Shown here in pieces: positions 43,842-54,935 of a stretch of 64,000 nt of DNA. The DNA comes from Defluviitaleaceae bacterium (GTDB lineage Bacteria; Bacillota; Clostridia; Lachnospirales; WQUN01): positions 294 through 64,293 of the forward strand of contig WQSG01000007.1 in the NCBI GenBank assembly GCA_009788055.1, given 5' to 3'. The notes beneath the pieces are model-generated. The model did no database searches. It had not been told where the DNA came from and was given only the letters and a program-made list of their open reading frames with translations. Every line of letters begins with the position of its first letter. Position 1 is the stretch's first letter. The position numbers were made by a program, and so were the translations under genes.

Positions 43842-43877
43842 AAACCCCGTCGCGAAATTTTCGCGGCGGGGTTTTTG
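43842..43877 (-). terminator. Terminator of the giant InlB-repeat gene
   Basis: AACCCCG-CGCGA pairs with TCGCG-CGGGGTT, with T-runs on both sides. It stops the 11-kb gene (stop at 43893) and insulates the MazF-like promoter that follows at once. Confidence 0.8.
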
Positions 43878-43892
43878 TTATGGTTATCGGAT

Positions 43893-46800
43893 TTAATTCC
43901 CGTGCATGAGTGCGCTAACATTGTGGCCGGCAAGCCAGCGTGCGAGGAGGATTACATCGAAGGGGGAGGGGTTGCCGTTGCCGCTTATGTCTGCGGCTAG
44001 TACGCAGAAGTTTTGGAGGAGGGGATGAGCGGCGCGCAGGTGTTCGGGGGTTGTTACCCATCGGGCAAGGCGGGTAGCGTCTGCGGAGGTAACGCGGTCG
44101 TCGCCGTCCACGTCGCCGATTAGAATGTCGTCGCCCAGTGTGGGTACGGATATTTGGCCGTTGCTTCCGTCACTGCCTGTTGGGGTGTAGCCTGTTTCGT
44201 ATTCGTATCTGCCGAGGATTTGGTCAAGGCTTATGAATACGGATTCGCTTCCCGCGCCGTCTGCGTTGGTTCTTACGGGGACGTTTACGGGGAAGTTTAC
44301 ACTGCCCGTCGGGTTGCGGCGGATGGCGAAACCTACAGATGTTTCGATTTGTACAATTGTGTTTGTGGGTGCGTTTTCAACCTCCACCGTGACGGTAGAG
44401 CCGATGAACGCAAATGTGTTGTCAAATTCGTTTACAACGGTAACGCGCACTGTCATTTCGCCGCCGCCGATTGGGGGTACTGTTGATTCAAAACGGCAAC
44501 AACCCAAAACCATACAGCCGGGGAACACGAAGCCGCAGTCTGCACAGCAAGCGTTTTCGGCGCAACAGGTGTCTTCGTTCCACTGCGCGGTGAAGGTTCT
44601 GTTTTCGGTTACGTTTATCACATTCACGGCAGGTTGCCAGCCTGTGAATGTGTAACCTTCACGGGTTGGGTTTGCGGTAAGGGCGATTGCGTTTGCGCCG
44701 TGATTTACGGTTTGAACAAGCAAAGCTTGATTGCCCGCGTACACGCCGCCCGCAAGGTCAAATGTTACCGTGCGTTCCTGAATTTGTGACCACTGCGCGG
44801 CTAATGTCAAGGCTTGTGTGACGTTGGTAAGGTTGGGTTGCATGGTTGCCGCGCCGCCGTTTACGCTCCAGCCTGTGAAGGTGTAGCCTGTGCGGACAGG
44901 GTTTGAAGTAAGCGGGTAAGCGTCGTCGCCGTGGCGTACTACTTGCCATAGCAAATTATTATCGCCGACATAAACGCCGCCCGCCAGCAAGAAGGTAATT
45001 TCGTGAACTATATGCGTCCAGTTGCCGGAAACGTAAACGGGGCTGTTTGGCATTTCAAATCGGGTATTCGGGTTTGTCGGGTTAAACGGCGGGCCGATAT
45101 GCAAACCTGCGGGCGATGTTGTTCGGATAGTCCAGTATTGGAAATCGAAGCCGTACCGTGGCGCGGCAACAAGGTCTACCATATCGCCGGGATATGCGGA
45201 CGCCGCAACGATTATATATGCCGCACCCGCACCTTCCACAACAATTGGAAGTTGCTCCGGCGGGATGTCTTCCCAGTTTGCCGTTAGGGTAACATCTCCG
45301 TTGGGCATTTCAAAGGATGTTGCCGCATTGGTGTAAACCATTCCTTCCAAGGTTAGACCTGCGGGGGAGGTTGTAAATACCCAGTACGCAAACCTTTGCC
45401 CAAATGGCGGCGTTCCTGCGGTCACGTAAACGGTATCGCCTACCTGCGCGTATGCAACGGCTGTTCCGCCGTGTACCGTTATGGTAAATGTGGGAACGTA
45501 CACCCAGTTTGCAACAACGTCCACGGGGAAATCTTGCATTTCAAAATATGCTTCCGTCGCGCTTAGCGGGTTGTAAATTGTAATGTTCAGCGCGGCGGGT
45601 GATGTTGTCCAGCCTGTGAAGCGGTATCCGCTTTCGGGTGTACCCGCGTTCAAGTAAACTGTGTCGCCCTCGAATGCGGGGGCGGGGTTCGCGCTTGCGC
45701 CCGTGCCGCCGCCATGAATTACGGTTGCAAACGAAGGACGCCATGTTGTTGTAAGGTTTAGGCTAATGGGCAGAGACGTCCATGTCTCACCGCCATAGAA
45801 GCCGTTGCGGCTTACGAACATCCAAAACTCGCCTGTTACTACGGGCGGGACATCCGTGTCGGGGCGGATTGCAACAAGATTTATTTGCGAACCGTCCAGC
45901 GTTGCGGTAAACACGGGAATTGCATTGCGCATTATTGTAAGAACATTGCCCGTAATTTGTTGCGTGTATCCGAGCGGCAGAACACTGGTGATTTCCAGTG
46001 CAAAGCCGTTTGGTGCCGCACCGTCTATGTCAACGGTTTGGGTAAGGTTGTTGTCGGTCAGTTCAACCGCGGGCATTTCAAATGCCGTCAAATGCACATT
46101 TACATCGAAATATTCCGTTACGTCCTGGCGGGTAACATATATGCGGAATGTGCCTGTTATCGGGTCGCCCGTGTATGGGCGTTCGCCGCGCACATTCAAG
46201 CGGTAGCCGCTTGCAGCGTTACCCAAAGACACCACTTCAACACCGTTCGGCAAGCTTGTTTGGTCGAACGTTACCATACCCAATGCAGAGCCGCTTACAA
46301 ACACCAACTGCGATTGCAGTACATCTGAAAGGGTAATTTCGCTGATGTTCCTGTGGTCGTCGTTGGTTGCAAAGTTTGGCAAATGGAAGTCCACTGTTGC
46401 AAGTTCCCAGTTGGTGCGCACCACTACTTCTTCCGTAGGCATTGTAAACCATGCGGTTTGCGGACAGGTTGCGTTGTTTATTACCAACGTGTCAACCAAT
46501 TCAGCGGGAGACACAACCGACCAGTATACAAAGTGGTGTGCCGAACGCGTCCCCGCCCTAAGCTGAACAGGCTGATTGGGGCGTTGCGCGGCAGGGTCTG
46601 CAAAGCTGCCGCCGCTTGCGCATTCCACGGTAACGTACAAACCGTCTGCGTAACGCCACGTTGCCGTTAGGGTTCTGTGGCTTGTTATATTGTAGTAAGA
46701 CCCGGGTTCGCCCGTTATCCATGCCACAAACAGCATCTCGTACCGTTCGGGTACGGGCACAAGATTAAGGGCGTAAAGGTTTGAACCGTCGGGAATATCA

Positions 46801-49800
46801 TGCAGAACAATCGGGGCTTCGTTGTAGTTCACATGGCCGCCGTTTAGGTTAAAGGTTACGGTAAACAACGCCGTCCACTGCGCAACAATGTTCATATCCG
46901 CCGTGACATTTGTAAGGTACGGCGCAAGGTCGCTTGTAACCGCGCCGTCGTTTACGCGCCAGCCGTCAAATCTGAATGCCGCACGGCTTGGGAATTGCGT
47001 AAGGGGCATCGCGTCCGCGCCGTGTTCAACTACTTGCACAAGCAAAGTTTGGTCTCCCGCGTAAGTTCCGCCCGCAAGGTTGAAAACTACATCGTATTCG
47101 TAAATTTCCCAGATGGGGGTGAAGGTTACGGTGTTTGTAATTTCATCCGTTTCCATTGCGGGGGAAGAAGCCCACCCCATAAAGTGATGGAACGGACGCG
47201 TAATAATAGGCTCATACGCGGCACTTTCGTGCAAGACATACTGCGTTAATGCGCCGCCGCCCACACGTGTGCCAAGATTTTCTTCAAACGTTACAGTCCA
47301 GCCGTGACGCGCCCATTGCGCCGTAAAGGTTGTGTTATCAGTAATCACGCCGGGGGTAACATCCCATCCCGCAAAGTTGAAACCGTGACGGGTTACAACA
47401 GGCAAATCTATTACCGCACTACCGTGATAAATTGTTTGCGTCAAATCACCGCCGCTGTACCACGCGCCGCCCGACGGGTTGAAGGTTACCGTCCACGGCA
47501 TGGGGTTCCAGATTGCGGTGAATGTTACGGTATCGGTGATATCGTCCAAGTACATATCTGCGGGGACGGAAGCCCAGCCGCCGAAGGTGTAACCGTGCGG
47601 ATAATCAAACTCGGGTTCTTCCGCTTCGCCCTCGTGTTCAACGGTTTGGATTAACGCACCGCCGCCTGTGCGAACACCGCCGCCCAGAGCAAATGTTACA
47701 ACCCATGTTCCCCGTTGCCATTGCGCCACAAAGGTTACGTTATCGGTAATGCTTGCGGGAGTCATTTGCGGGAACGCCGCGCTGTACCAGCCCGCGAAAA
47801 CCCAGCCGTGCCGCGAAACCGCAGGTTGCGCCGCGCCTTGGGTGTGGGTGATGGTTTGCGTAAGCTGAACAGTACAGTCTGCGCCTTGCACACCGCCGCC
47901 AAGGTCGAATGTTACTTCCCATGTGTCATATTCCCACTGTGCGGTAAATGTCACATTGTTTGTGATATCACTGCTTATCGCGGGGATATCGTCGCGGCTG
48001 CTTTCCCAAGTCACAAATGTGAAACCGTGACGGGTTGGCTCTTCGGGGAAGAATTGTACAAAACTGTTGTGATAAACGGTTTGCTCAAGGGGGGCTATAC
48101 ACCCTACCGCTTGCACACCTCCGTTTAGGTTGAAAATTACTGTCCACGGTACGGGGTTCCACTGCACGGTAAAGGTTACATCTGCAGTGATGTTATTCGG
48201 TTGCATATCCGCAGGCGTACTTACCCAGCCGCCGAATGTGTAACCGTGCGGTGCGGTAAACTCGGGAACAGTCGCCGCTTGCGTGTCTATAACGCGCTGT
48301 AATAAATCTACGTCACAGGTTTGTGTTGCACTGCCGATATTAAATGTGACGGAATGGCGCAGAGTTGGGGTTACGTTGTGGGTGAAGGTAATGCGTTCCT
48401 CTACGGCATCGTATCCATCAAACGCCGTCCAGTCGAAGTTATCCCTGTGAAGTTCGTCCAGCAACACGCGTGTAAGCACGGTATTTGTGTTGCGCGTTAC
48501 CACATACGCAGGGTTTACCCAAACCCATTGCCCAACGGGCGAGCCGCCTGTTAGTGCAACTTCGCTGAGAACATCGTCTTCAACCAACTGCGGGAATGTT
48601 GCTTGCTGGAAGTTCGCAAACACTGCCCTGTTTACGATAAAGCTTACCGTCCCTGTCATACTGCGGTAGGTTACGTTGTCTGTCGGACGGAAGGTAACGG
48701 TGTGTACGCGCCTTTCGTCGCCCGTGGTTGCGTTACCCACCACTGCGGTTGGCGCGCTCCATTCAAAAATACCCGGTGTCGCGCCTGTATTTGAAAGTGT
48801 AAATTCATTCAGCGTTTGCCCAAAGACCGCAACAACGTCTTGCGGGAATATAACATCAGGCACTTCAAGAATACGGTACCAGTGCGCCGTTACGGAAACG
48901 GCTTCCGCAGGCATGGTAAACCATGTGATTGCTTGACCGGGGCTGTTATGCGACTCTATAATTTCGCCGCCAAATTGCTGGTGCTGTTGCCCTGCGTGGG
49001 CAATGGTTGCGTCTCCGCTTTCCACTATCCAGTGCGAGAAGAAATATCCCGTGCGTTCGCCCGCGTTTAAGCCAACCACACGCCCCTCGGGGAAGTTGCC
49101 TTCGCCGCGCAAGTTTGGATGAATTGAAGCTTCACCAAACGCACCGTTCACGGTTACGCCAAAGGTGGGAGCGGGAACAGGGAACGCATACGGTACAAGA
49201 TTACTATCCACACCGCCCGAACCATATGAAACAAATACAACAGTGCGGTCTGTCGGGTCTTGCCATAATCTGGCGTTACCTGATGACGGATTAGCCGCGC
49301 CCCAGCCCGACCACGCAACTGTAATTTCGGAAGAAGGTGCAATATTAAGCTGAATAATTCGCGTATTACTTGCCTCACCCTGCCATCTGTTGCGTGACAT
49401 GATAACGGTACGTTGCCCGCCTGCCGCAGGGATAGCGTGTGATACAGGCATATTTGGAATAGCAGATACCGCACCGCCTGTAGGATGTGTATGACCTGTA
49501 TCCCATCTTGCACCTGCCGCCAGCGCCGCATCTTGTGTGCTGGAGAAGAAATCCAAAATCCCCGAAGCGGGTATGGCAGTTAGTGTAGTGGGACGTATAT
49601 CGGCTATAGTCCATGTTGCGGTAAGCGTTACATTGCTTGCGGGCATATAGAAGTACGTGATGTGTGCGTTGGGGTTGGCAAGCAAACCTGCAGGTGCGCC
49701 TTGCCATCCTGCAAAGAAGAACCCTGCCGCGCCTGTTCCCGCATACAGTATCACGCGTGTGTCTGTGGTGTAGTGTCCGGACACAGTACCGCCTGTGCCG

Positions 49801-52800
49801 CCTTCCAAAATAGTAAGGGCGTACAATCCCGCATAATCCCATTTTGCCTTTGCGTTAATGTTTCCCGTTACGTTTGCGAAATCGGCGGCAGAAATTTCCG
49901 CACCACAATACATATCGTCGCAACCTGCGGCACATGAGAACCATCCTACAAGGCTGTAGCCGTAAAATACTACGGCGGGCAAAACTGCCGCGCTTTCGTG
50001 CGGTACGTTTTGGGAAAGCTCTCCGCCGCCCATATGCGTGCCGCCGTTAAGGTTAAAGTTTACGGTATGAACCGCACGCACGCTGATGGTTACGGAACGC
50101 GTTATTGTGCCGTAAACGCTGTCATAGTCCGCACCAAGGGAAGCCCAGTCGAAGTTACGTGCGTAGTGTTCGTAAAGTGTAAGCACAACATTTGCGGTAG
50201 TTGCATAGCGGTTTGGCGTATCCGTTGGATTCTGCCAAGCCCAAATACCGATATTTGAACCGCCTGTAAGGGTAAAGTCTTCCATCGGCTCGCCCTCAAG
50301 AATTTCTTGCGGCGTCGGCAAAGTAAGCGGAAGCAAATTAAACGGCGGCAATGACGGGTTTGCCCTAGCCACTATAAATGACACGTTTCTGGTTATGGGG
50401 CGGTAAGTTGCAATGTCTGACGGAACAAACCGCACGGCATGAAGCCGTCTTTCGTCACCCGTGGTAACATCACCAACGGTAACGCTTTCCGCAACAGTGC
50501 CATCTGCCAAAACCCATGCGAAAGTACCCGATGTAACCGCATATGACGGCAACAGCGCGGTAAACTCTGCAAGTGTTTGCCCAAAGGTTGCGTTAAATGT
50601 CGGCCAGTTTACTTGAGGCTCTTCCAAAAGGGTTGGATGCCAGTGTGCCGTAATGGTAACGGGCGCGGCGGGCATTTCAAAATAAGTTACCACGCGCCCG
50701 GGATTTTCGTGATGGTCGTTAAGTTCGCCGGGGAGGTCTTGGTGCTGTGTTCCCGCATTTACAATTTCAACCGTATCGGGTGTAACCGTCCAGTGCGAGA
50801 ATGTATAACCCGTGCGTTCGCCCGCGTTGATACCAACCACTGCACCTGCGGGGAAATTGCCTTCGCCGCGCAAATTGGGCAGTGCCGCAACGTCACCAAA
50901 CGCACCGTTTACAGTTACGGGGAAGGTCGCCAGCGGTGGAACAACAGGCGCAGAACCTGCAACGTGGTCGGAAGTCGGCAACGCTGTACCGTATGATATG
51001 AAGGTAAGCCTTTCACCCTCGGAGCCGTACAATCCCGGAATATGGGACACACGCCCACCGCCAAACAGTTGGAAACCACTCGCATTGGAAGCTCCGCCAA
51101 TGCCTGTCATCATCATATCGTTTACCCCACCCCAGCTTGCGCCGCCTGTGAAGGTACGTGTTATTCTAACATCTCCTGCAGAGTCTACAGCTACCCACAC
51201 CCACCTGCCGCTGTCTACTTGGACACCGCCCGTACCATCAAACGCGGTGGCGGTGTTACGCAACATAAGTGTTCTTGCATGAGTGTTTGCCGGAATCGGC
51301 GGGTTTGGAGCCCACCCTGCAACAGGCGGCTGTGTTCCCGCCGAAACATTCGCACTGTTAAATCTTACCTCGATACCTGCAACAAGGCTTGGCTCAAGAT
51401 AGTCCGCAGTGGTGGGGAGTGCAGTAAATGCGTCCCCGCCTGTTACGGCAGAATGCCCTTGCGCTTCCGTTCCCCACCGTGCAAATGCATGGTTGGACGC
51501 AGGTACAGCCGCCATGTTTCCGCCCGCACTTTGGCGGCCGCTTTGGAAACCGGGTACGTTGTTAGTGTTGCGCACCGCCGCCACAATCATTGGGAACTCA
51601 GGTATAACGGGGAACTCTTCCCAAGTTGCGGTAAGGGTCACATCCCTGTTTGGCATTGTAATTTGCGTTAGTGCGGCATCGGGGTTTACCAAAAGAGCCA
51701 AGTCTTCCGGCTGACCGTGCCAGCCCGCAAAAAATGTGTTGTTGGGGCGCGTTCCTGCAAAAACCATTCTGTAGTCACCTGTGTATACTGTTCCCGCGCC
51801 GCTTACGCCGTCACCGCCATACATTATGGTTAGGGTATACAATCCCGTGTAATACCATTTTGCACGTGCGTCAAAGCCCGCTGTTATGCCGATAAAGTCT
51901 GCGGCGGTAAGACGGTTGCCGCAGTTTACGTCATCACAAGGGTAAGCACAGGTGAACCAGTCAATAAAGTCAAAACCGGTGCGCACAGTTTCGGGCGGGG
52001 TTGCGTTATTCCCATGTATAACGCCTTGGCTAATTGCGCCGCCGCCCGTCCATGTTCCGCCGTTAAGGTCAAAATTTACGGTTAGTGCGGGGGTAACGGT
52101 AACGGGCAACGTGTGCCGTATTGTTCTTCCCACACGGTTATAGTCTGCGGGGAAGGCAATGCTCCAGTCGTAGTTGTTTGCGTAGTGCTGGTTAAGGCGT
52201 AACACAATGTTTACCGTGGTATCTGTGGGCATTAGGTAGCCAAGGGAGTATTCCCAGTCCCAAACGCCAAAGGGCGAAGTACCAACCAGCGGCACTTGAG
52301 AAAGCAATACGCCCTGCATTACCTCTGCCCCGATTGTGGGCAACACAAACGGCAGATAACCAAAGTCTGCGGGGTTTGCCCTGTTTACGGTAAGAGATAC
52401 ATATCCGTTTATAGGTTGATATTGCAGTATGTGTGAAGTTGCCGGCGTAAATGTAACCGGAAACAGTCGCGGTTCATTGTCGGGAGTAACAGTCCCTACG
52501 CTAACAGCTTGCGCAGAGTCTATATCGTCCGGCAAAATCCATGTGAAAGTACCCGGCGGGTTTGCGTGGTCTGTTGGCAAAGTTATATTAGAGAGGTTTT
52601 GACGGAATGTAGCGTCAAGCTGTGGCCATTCCACATTAGGCACAACACGAAAATCATTCCAGTGTGCCGTTACTGTAACGGGTACAGGCCCTGCGGACAT
52701 AACAAAAGAAGTTAATGCATTATAAGGATTGTGAATGGTTACAGTATTTGGCGTTACCGTCCAGTGTGAAAAACTGTGTCCCAGACGCGCACCTGCGTCT

Positions 52801-54851
52801 ATGGTAACAGTGCGCCCAACGGGAAAAGTACCTGCACCCGATACGGCAGCATCAGAATCTTCTACGGTTACGGTGTTAAATGCCGTAAAACTGTATGGAA
52901 GGTGCCCACCCGGCAAATTGGTGCTGTACGAAACAAACACAATACCGGGGTAGTCCGGATGGACAGACAACATCCCGTTATCCGTGCGCCCAAGGGTTAC
53001 GCCCCATCCATGCGTACCCGACCAAGGAATAGTAATTTCCCCCGCAGAAGAAACAGTTAAGTGTATCAATCTACCGCTGTTTTGCTGAACCTCTGTTGCA
53101 TTGTTTGCAAGAATAAGCGTAAGATTTTCCCCGCCTACGGGCATTACACGATCTACGGGAAGTGGCGTTGCAGAAATAGCTCCGGCAATCTCTCCATGCC
53201 CGGTACGCCATTCGCCATGGCTTACAGATGAAGGGTTTTGGAAACTGCCTGTTGCAGGAAATGCACCTGTATTTGCAATACCTCTTAACGTAGTAGACGG
53301 AACACCAAAATTTTGCCAAGTGGCTATCAATGTAACATCATTTTCGGGCATTATAAAATACGTTGTTGCGGCATTTTGGCTGCCACCGGTTGCAAGACCC
53401 CAGTCTACATCCGTACCCTGCCAGCCCGTGAAGAAAAACCCACCCGTGCGCGCACCGGCAGAAACCACGACACGCTCACCGGCATAAAACACACCCGCGC
53501 CGGTTTCATTTGCGGCGGCGTGGCTTTCGGCTACAATCAGAGAGAACCTGTTGGTAAATATCCACCGTGCCATTACCCTAATATCATCGTTTACTTCGGT
53601 ATGTTCATCAAATTCGTCTGCACCGTCTATCCAATCACCGTTTTCGTCAACGGGAAACCACCCGTCAAAGTCGTGACCGGGTCGCCTTACGGTTGGCAAA
53701 CTTACGGTTTCACCCGGCATCGCAAATTCCGTAAGATTACCGCCGGTGAGAATGCCATCGTTTAACAGGAATGTGACTTCTGCCATAGCGGCGGCTTCCA
53801 CCCATTCTGCCGTTATGTTTACGGGAACGCCCGGCATTGTAAAGGTGGTCATCGGCACGTTCGCAAGTGTTACAATATCACCTTCCACAATCCAACGTGA
53901 AAACACATACCCATCACGCACACCTGCGTTAATTCCGACTGTGTGCCCTGCAGGGAAAGCTGTTCCCCCGCCGGATTCGTTCGGGTTTTCCAAACCATAT
54001 GCATCGTTTACTGTCACGGCAAAAGAGGGCAAGGCCTGAAATGGTGCCGCGCCTTCGGTATGTCCGGACGGCACAGAGTCACCATAGGAAACAAATGTAA
54101 TGCCCGGAAATGCATCCGTATGCGATAACCGCCCGTTGCCTGTGTCAAAGTTTTGAGACGGAGCCCAGCCCCAGTCGCCCCTAATTCCGGCAATAGTAAC
54201 GACACCGGTTGCGGTAACGGTTACATACAGCATTCTTCCCCCGCCCGCACCATCGCCATTGCCCCATTGCGCACCGGAACGACCGGCTGCCAACGTGAAA
54301 TTTTGTGCAGTGGTAACAATTCTATCCGGCAACGTAGACATATAAGGTACACCTGCAGAATTGTTTACGTGACCATCATGCCATTGTCCACGAACAAAGT
54401 CGCCATTTTCAATAGCACGGAACGTCCTTACCCACGGAGTAACAACAGGCCGCACCCAAGTAGCGGTAAGAGTTATGGGGGATGAGGGTGCTGTATGGAA
54501 ATACGTTACTGCGGCAGCAGGGTTGGCAAGTTGCCCGGGAAGCGCACCTGTCCAGCCATTGAAAACATATCCCCCGGGGCGGTTTCCGGCAAACACCACC
54601 GTGCGTACCCCCTGTTGAAAAGCTCTTGCGCCCGCGCCGCCGTTGGCAACTATAGTTACCAGCGCGGCATTCATCGGCGCAATCCCTACGGTTGCCGTTT
54701 CTGCCAACTCAAAGGTATCAAAATAAGTCCCCTCAATTTCAGAAACATCCACCTCTTCGCCAAGCACCACAGTTGGTGTCACAGCGAATGAAGAAACCGT
54801 CATCAAAACCGCCATCATCAGCGCAAGAAAACGTTTATGTTGTCCCTTCAT
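43893..54851 (-). CDS. Giant secreted protein with InlB-type repeats and C-terminal dockerin
   Basis: ATG 54851 (3652 aa) follows AAGGGTGG. Numbering here runs from an in-frame ATG at 54878 (add 9). After a signal peptide (KRFLALMMAVLMTVSSFAV) come four large blocks (about 65-430, 440-1000, 1010-1680, 1690-2170). Each block has a GWxG.../MP...TLTATW repeat and a 120-residue WxxGH...VSYG module; blocks 2-4 also have an MBG-like strand domain. Residues about 2175-2680 are a run of InlB-type repeats. Three GG...FEMP repeats (about 3050-3290), two more InlB repeats, a cysteine cluster (3438-3461), a beta domain and a dockerin (about 3587-3655; DVDGDDRVTSAD, DISGNGNPSPFD) follow. No enzyme motif is seen. 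An adhesin or surface role is inferred. Confidence 0.9.
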   Translation of the reverse strand: MKGQHKRFLALMMAVLMTVSSFAVTPTVVLGEEVDVSEIEGTYFDTFELAETATVGIAPMNAALVTIVANGGAGARAFQQGVRTVVFAGNRPGGYVFNGWTGALPGQLANPAAAVTYFHTAPSSPITLTATWVRPVVTPWVRTFRAIENGDFVRGQWHDGHVNNSAGVPYMSTLPDRIVTTAQNFTLAAGRSGAQWGNGDGAGGGRMLYVTVTATGVVTIAGIRGDWGWAPSQNFDTGNGRLSHTDAFPGITFVSYGDSVPSGHTEGAAPFQALPSFAVTVNDAYGLENPNESGGGTAFPAGHTVGINAGVRDGYVFSRWIVEGDIVTLANVPMTTFTMPGVPVNITAEWVEAAAMAEVTFLLNDGILTGGNLTEFAMPGETVSLPTVRRPGHDFDGWFPVDENGDWIDGADEFDEHTEVNDDIRVMARWIFTNRFSLIVAESHAAANETGAGVFYAGERVVVSAGARTGGFFFTGWQGTDVDWGLATGGSQNAATTYFIMPENDVTLIATWQNFGVPSTTLRGIANTGAFPATGSFQNPSSVSHGEWRTGHGEIAGAISATPLPVDRVMPVGGENLTLILANNATEVQQNSGRLIHLTVSSAGEITIPWSGTHGWGVTLGRTDNGMLSVHPDYPGIVFVSYSTNLPGGHLPYSFTAFNTVTVEDSDAAVSGAGTFPVGRTVTIDAGARLGHSFSHWTVTPNTVTIHNPYNALTSFVMSAGPVPVTVTAHWNDFRVVPNVEWPQLDATFRQNLSNITLPTDHANPPGTFTWILPDDIDSAQAVSVGTVTPDNEPRLFPVTFTPATSHILQYQPINGYVSLTVNRANPADFGYLPFVLPTIGAEVMQGVLLSQVPLVGTSPFGVWDWEYSLGYLMPTDTTVNIVLRLNQHYANNYDWSIAFPADYNRVGRTIRHTLPVTVTPALTVNFDLNGGTWTGGGAISQGVIHGNNATPPETVRTGFDFIDWFTCAYPCDDVNCGNRLTAADFIGITAGFDARAKWYYTGLYTLTIMYGGDGVSGAGTVYTGDYRMVFAGTRPNNTFFAGWHGQPEDLALLVNPDAALTQITMPNRDVTLTATWEEFPVIPEFPMIVAAVRNTNNVPGFQSGRQSAGGNMAAVPASNHAFARWGTEAQGHSAVTGGDAFTALPTTADYLEPSLVAGIEVRFNSANVSAGTQPPVAGWAPNPPIPANTHARTLMLRNTATAFDGTGGVQVDSGRWVWVAVDSAGDVRITRTFTGGASWGGVNDMMMTGIGGASNASGFQLFGGGRVSHIPGLYGSEGERLTFISYGTALPTSDHVAGSAPVVPPLATFPVTVNGAFGDVAALPNLRGEGNFPAGAVVGINAGERTGYTFSHWTVTPDTVEIVNAGTQHQDLPGELNDHHENPGRVVTYFEMPAAPVTITAHWHPTLLEEPQVNWPTFNATFGQTLAEFTALLPSYAVTSGTFAWVLADGTVAESVTVGDVTTGDERRLHAVRFVPSDIATYRPITRNVSFIVARANPSLPPFNLLPLTLPTPQEILEGEPMEDFTLTGGSNIGIWAWQNPTDTPNRYATTANVVLTLYEHYARNFDWASLGADYDSVYGTITRSVTISVRAVHTVNFNLNGGTHMGGGELSQNVPHESAAVLPAVVFYGYSLVGWFSCAAGCDDMYCGAEISAADFANVTGNINAKAKWDYAGLYALTILEGGTGGTVSGHYTTDTRVILYAGTGAAGFFFAGWQGAPAGLLANPNAHITYFYMPASNVTLTATWTIADIRPTTLTAIPASGILDFFSSTQDAALAAGARWDTGHTHPTGGAVSAIPNMPVSHAIPAAGGQRTVIMSRNRWQGEASNTRIIQLNIAPSSEITVAWSGWGAANPSSGNARLWQDPTDRTVVFVSYGSGGVDSNLVPYAFPVPAPTFGVTVNGAFGEASIHPNLRGEGNFPEGRVVGLNAGERTGYFFSHWIVESGDATIAHAGQQHQQFGGEIIESHNSPGQAITWFTMPAEAVSVTAHWYRILEVPDVIFPQDVVAVFGQTLNEFTLSNTGATPGIFEWSAPTAVVGNATTGDERRVHTVTFRPTDNVTYRSMTGTVSFIVNRAVFANFQQATFPQLVEDDVLSEVALTGGSPVGQWVWVNPAYVVTRNTNTVLTRVLLDELHRDNFDWTAFDGYDAVEERITFTHNVTPTLRHSVTFNIGSATQTCDVDLLQRVIDTQAATVPEFTAPHGYTFGGWVSTPADMQPNNITADVTFTVQWNPVPWTVIFNLNGGVQAVGCIAPLEQTVYHNSFVQFFPEEPTRHGFTFVTWESSRDDIPAISSDITNNVTFTAQWEYDTWEVTFDLGGGVQGADCTVQLTQTITHTQGAAQPAVSRHGWVFAGWYSAAFPQMTPASITDNVTFVAQWQRGTWVVTFALGGGVRTGGGALIQTVEHEGEAEEPEFDYPHGYTFGGWASVPADMYLDDITDTVTFTAIWNPMPWTVTFNPSGGAWYSGGDLTQTIYHGSAVIDLPVVTRHGFNFAGWDVTPGVITDNTTFTAQWARHGWTVTFEENLGTRVGGGALTQYVLHESAAYEPIITRPFHHFMGWASSPAMETDEITNTVTFTPIWEIYEYDVVFNLAGGTYAGDQTLLVQVVEHGADAMPLTQFPSRAAFRFDGWRVNDGAVTSDLAPYLTNVTADMNIVAQWTALFTVTFNLNGGHVNYNEAPIVLHDIPDGSNLYALNLVPVPERYEMLFVAWITGEPGSYYNITSHRTLTATWRYADGLYVTVECASGGSFADPAAQRPNQPVQLRAGTRSAHHFVYWSVVSPAELVDTLVINNATCPQTAWFTMPTEEVVVRTNWELATVDFHLPNFATNDDHRNISEITLSDVLQSQLVFVSGSALGMVTFDQTSLPNGVEVVSLGNAASGYRLNVRGERPYTGDPITGTFRIYVTRQDVTEYFDVNVHLTAFEMPAVELTDNNLTQTVDIDGAAPNGFALEITSVLPLGYTQQITGNVLTIMRNAIPVFTATLDGSQINLVAIRPDTDVPPVVTGEFWMFVSRNGFYGGETWTSLPISLNLTTTWRPSFATVIHGGGTGASANPAPAFEGDTVYLNAGTPESGYRFTGWTTSPAALNITIYNPLSATEAYFEMQDFPVDVVANWVYVPTFTITVHGGTAVAYAQVGDTVYVTAGTPPFGQRFAYWVFTTSPAGLTLEGMVYTNAATSFEMPNGDVTLTANWEDIPPEQLPIVVEGAGAAYIIVAASAYPGDMVDLVAAPRYGFDFQYWTIRTTSPAGLHIGPPFNPTNPNTRFEMPNSPVYVSGNWTHIVHEITFLLAGGVYVGDNNLLWQVVRHGDDAYPLTSNPVRTGYTFTGWSVNGGAATMQPNLTNVTQALTLAAQWSQIQERTVTFDLAGGVYAGNQALLVQTVNHGANAIALTANPTREGYTFTGWQPAVNVINVTENRTFTAQWNEDTCCAENACCADCGFVFPGCMVLGCCRFESTVPPIGGGEMTVRVTVVNEFDNTFAFIGSTVTVEVENAPTNTIVQIETSVGFAIRRNPTGSVNFPVNVPVRTNADGAGSESVFISLDQILGRYEYETGYTPTGSDGSNGQISVPTLGDDILIGDVDGDDRVTSADATRLARWVTTPEHLRAAHPLLQNFCVLAADISGNGNPSPFDVILLARWLAGHNVSALMHGN

Positions 54852-54935
54852 AATAATACCACCCTTCTTTTCTCCCATATTCCATGGCGGTATCTATGTA
54901 CCGCCTAATTTACTTTGCAACAGCGAAAATCCATC

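Noticed and set aside
44154-54791. Many plus-strand frames opposite the giant gene
   Set aside because: All are antisense shadows of the repetitive minus-strand gene; none has a ribosome binding site or recognisable domain.
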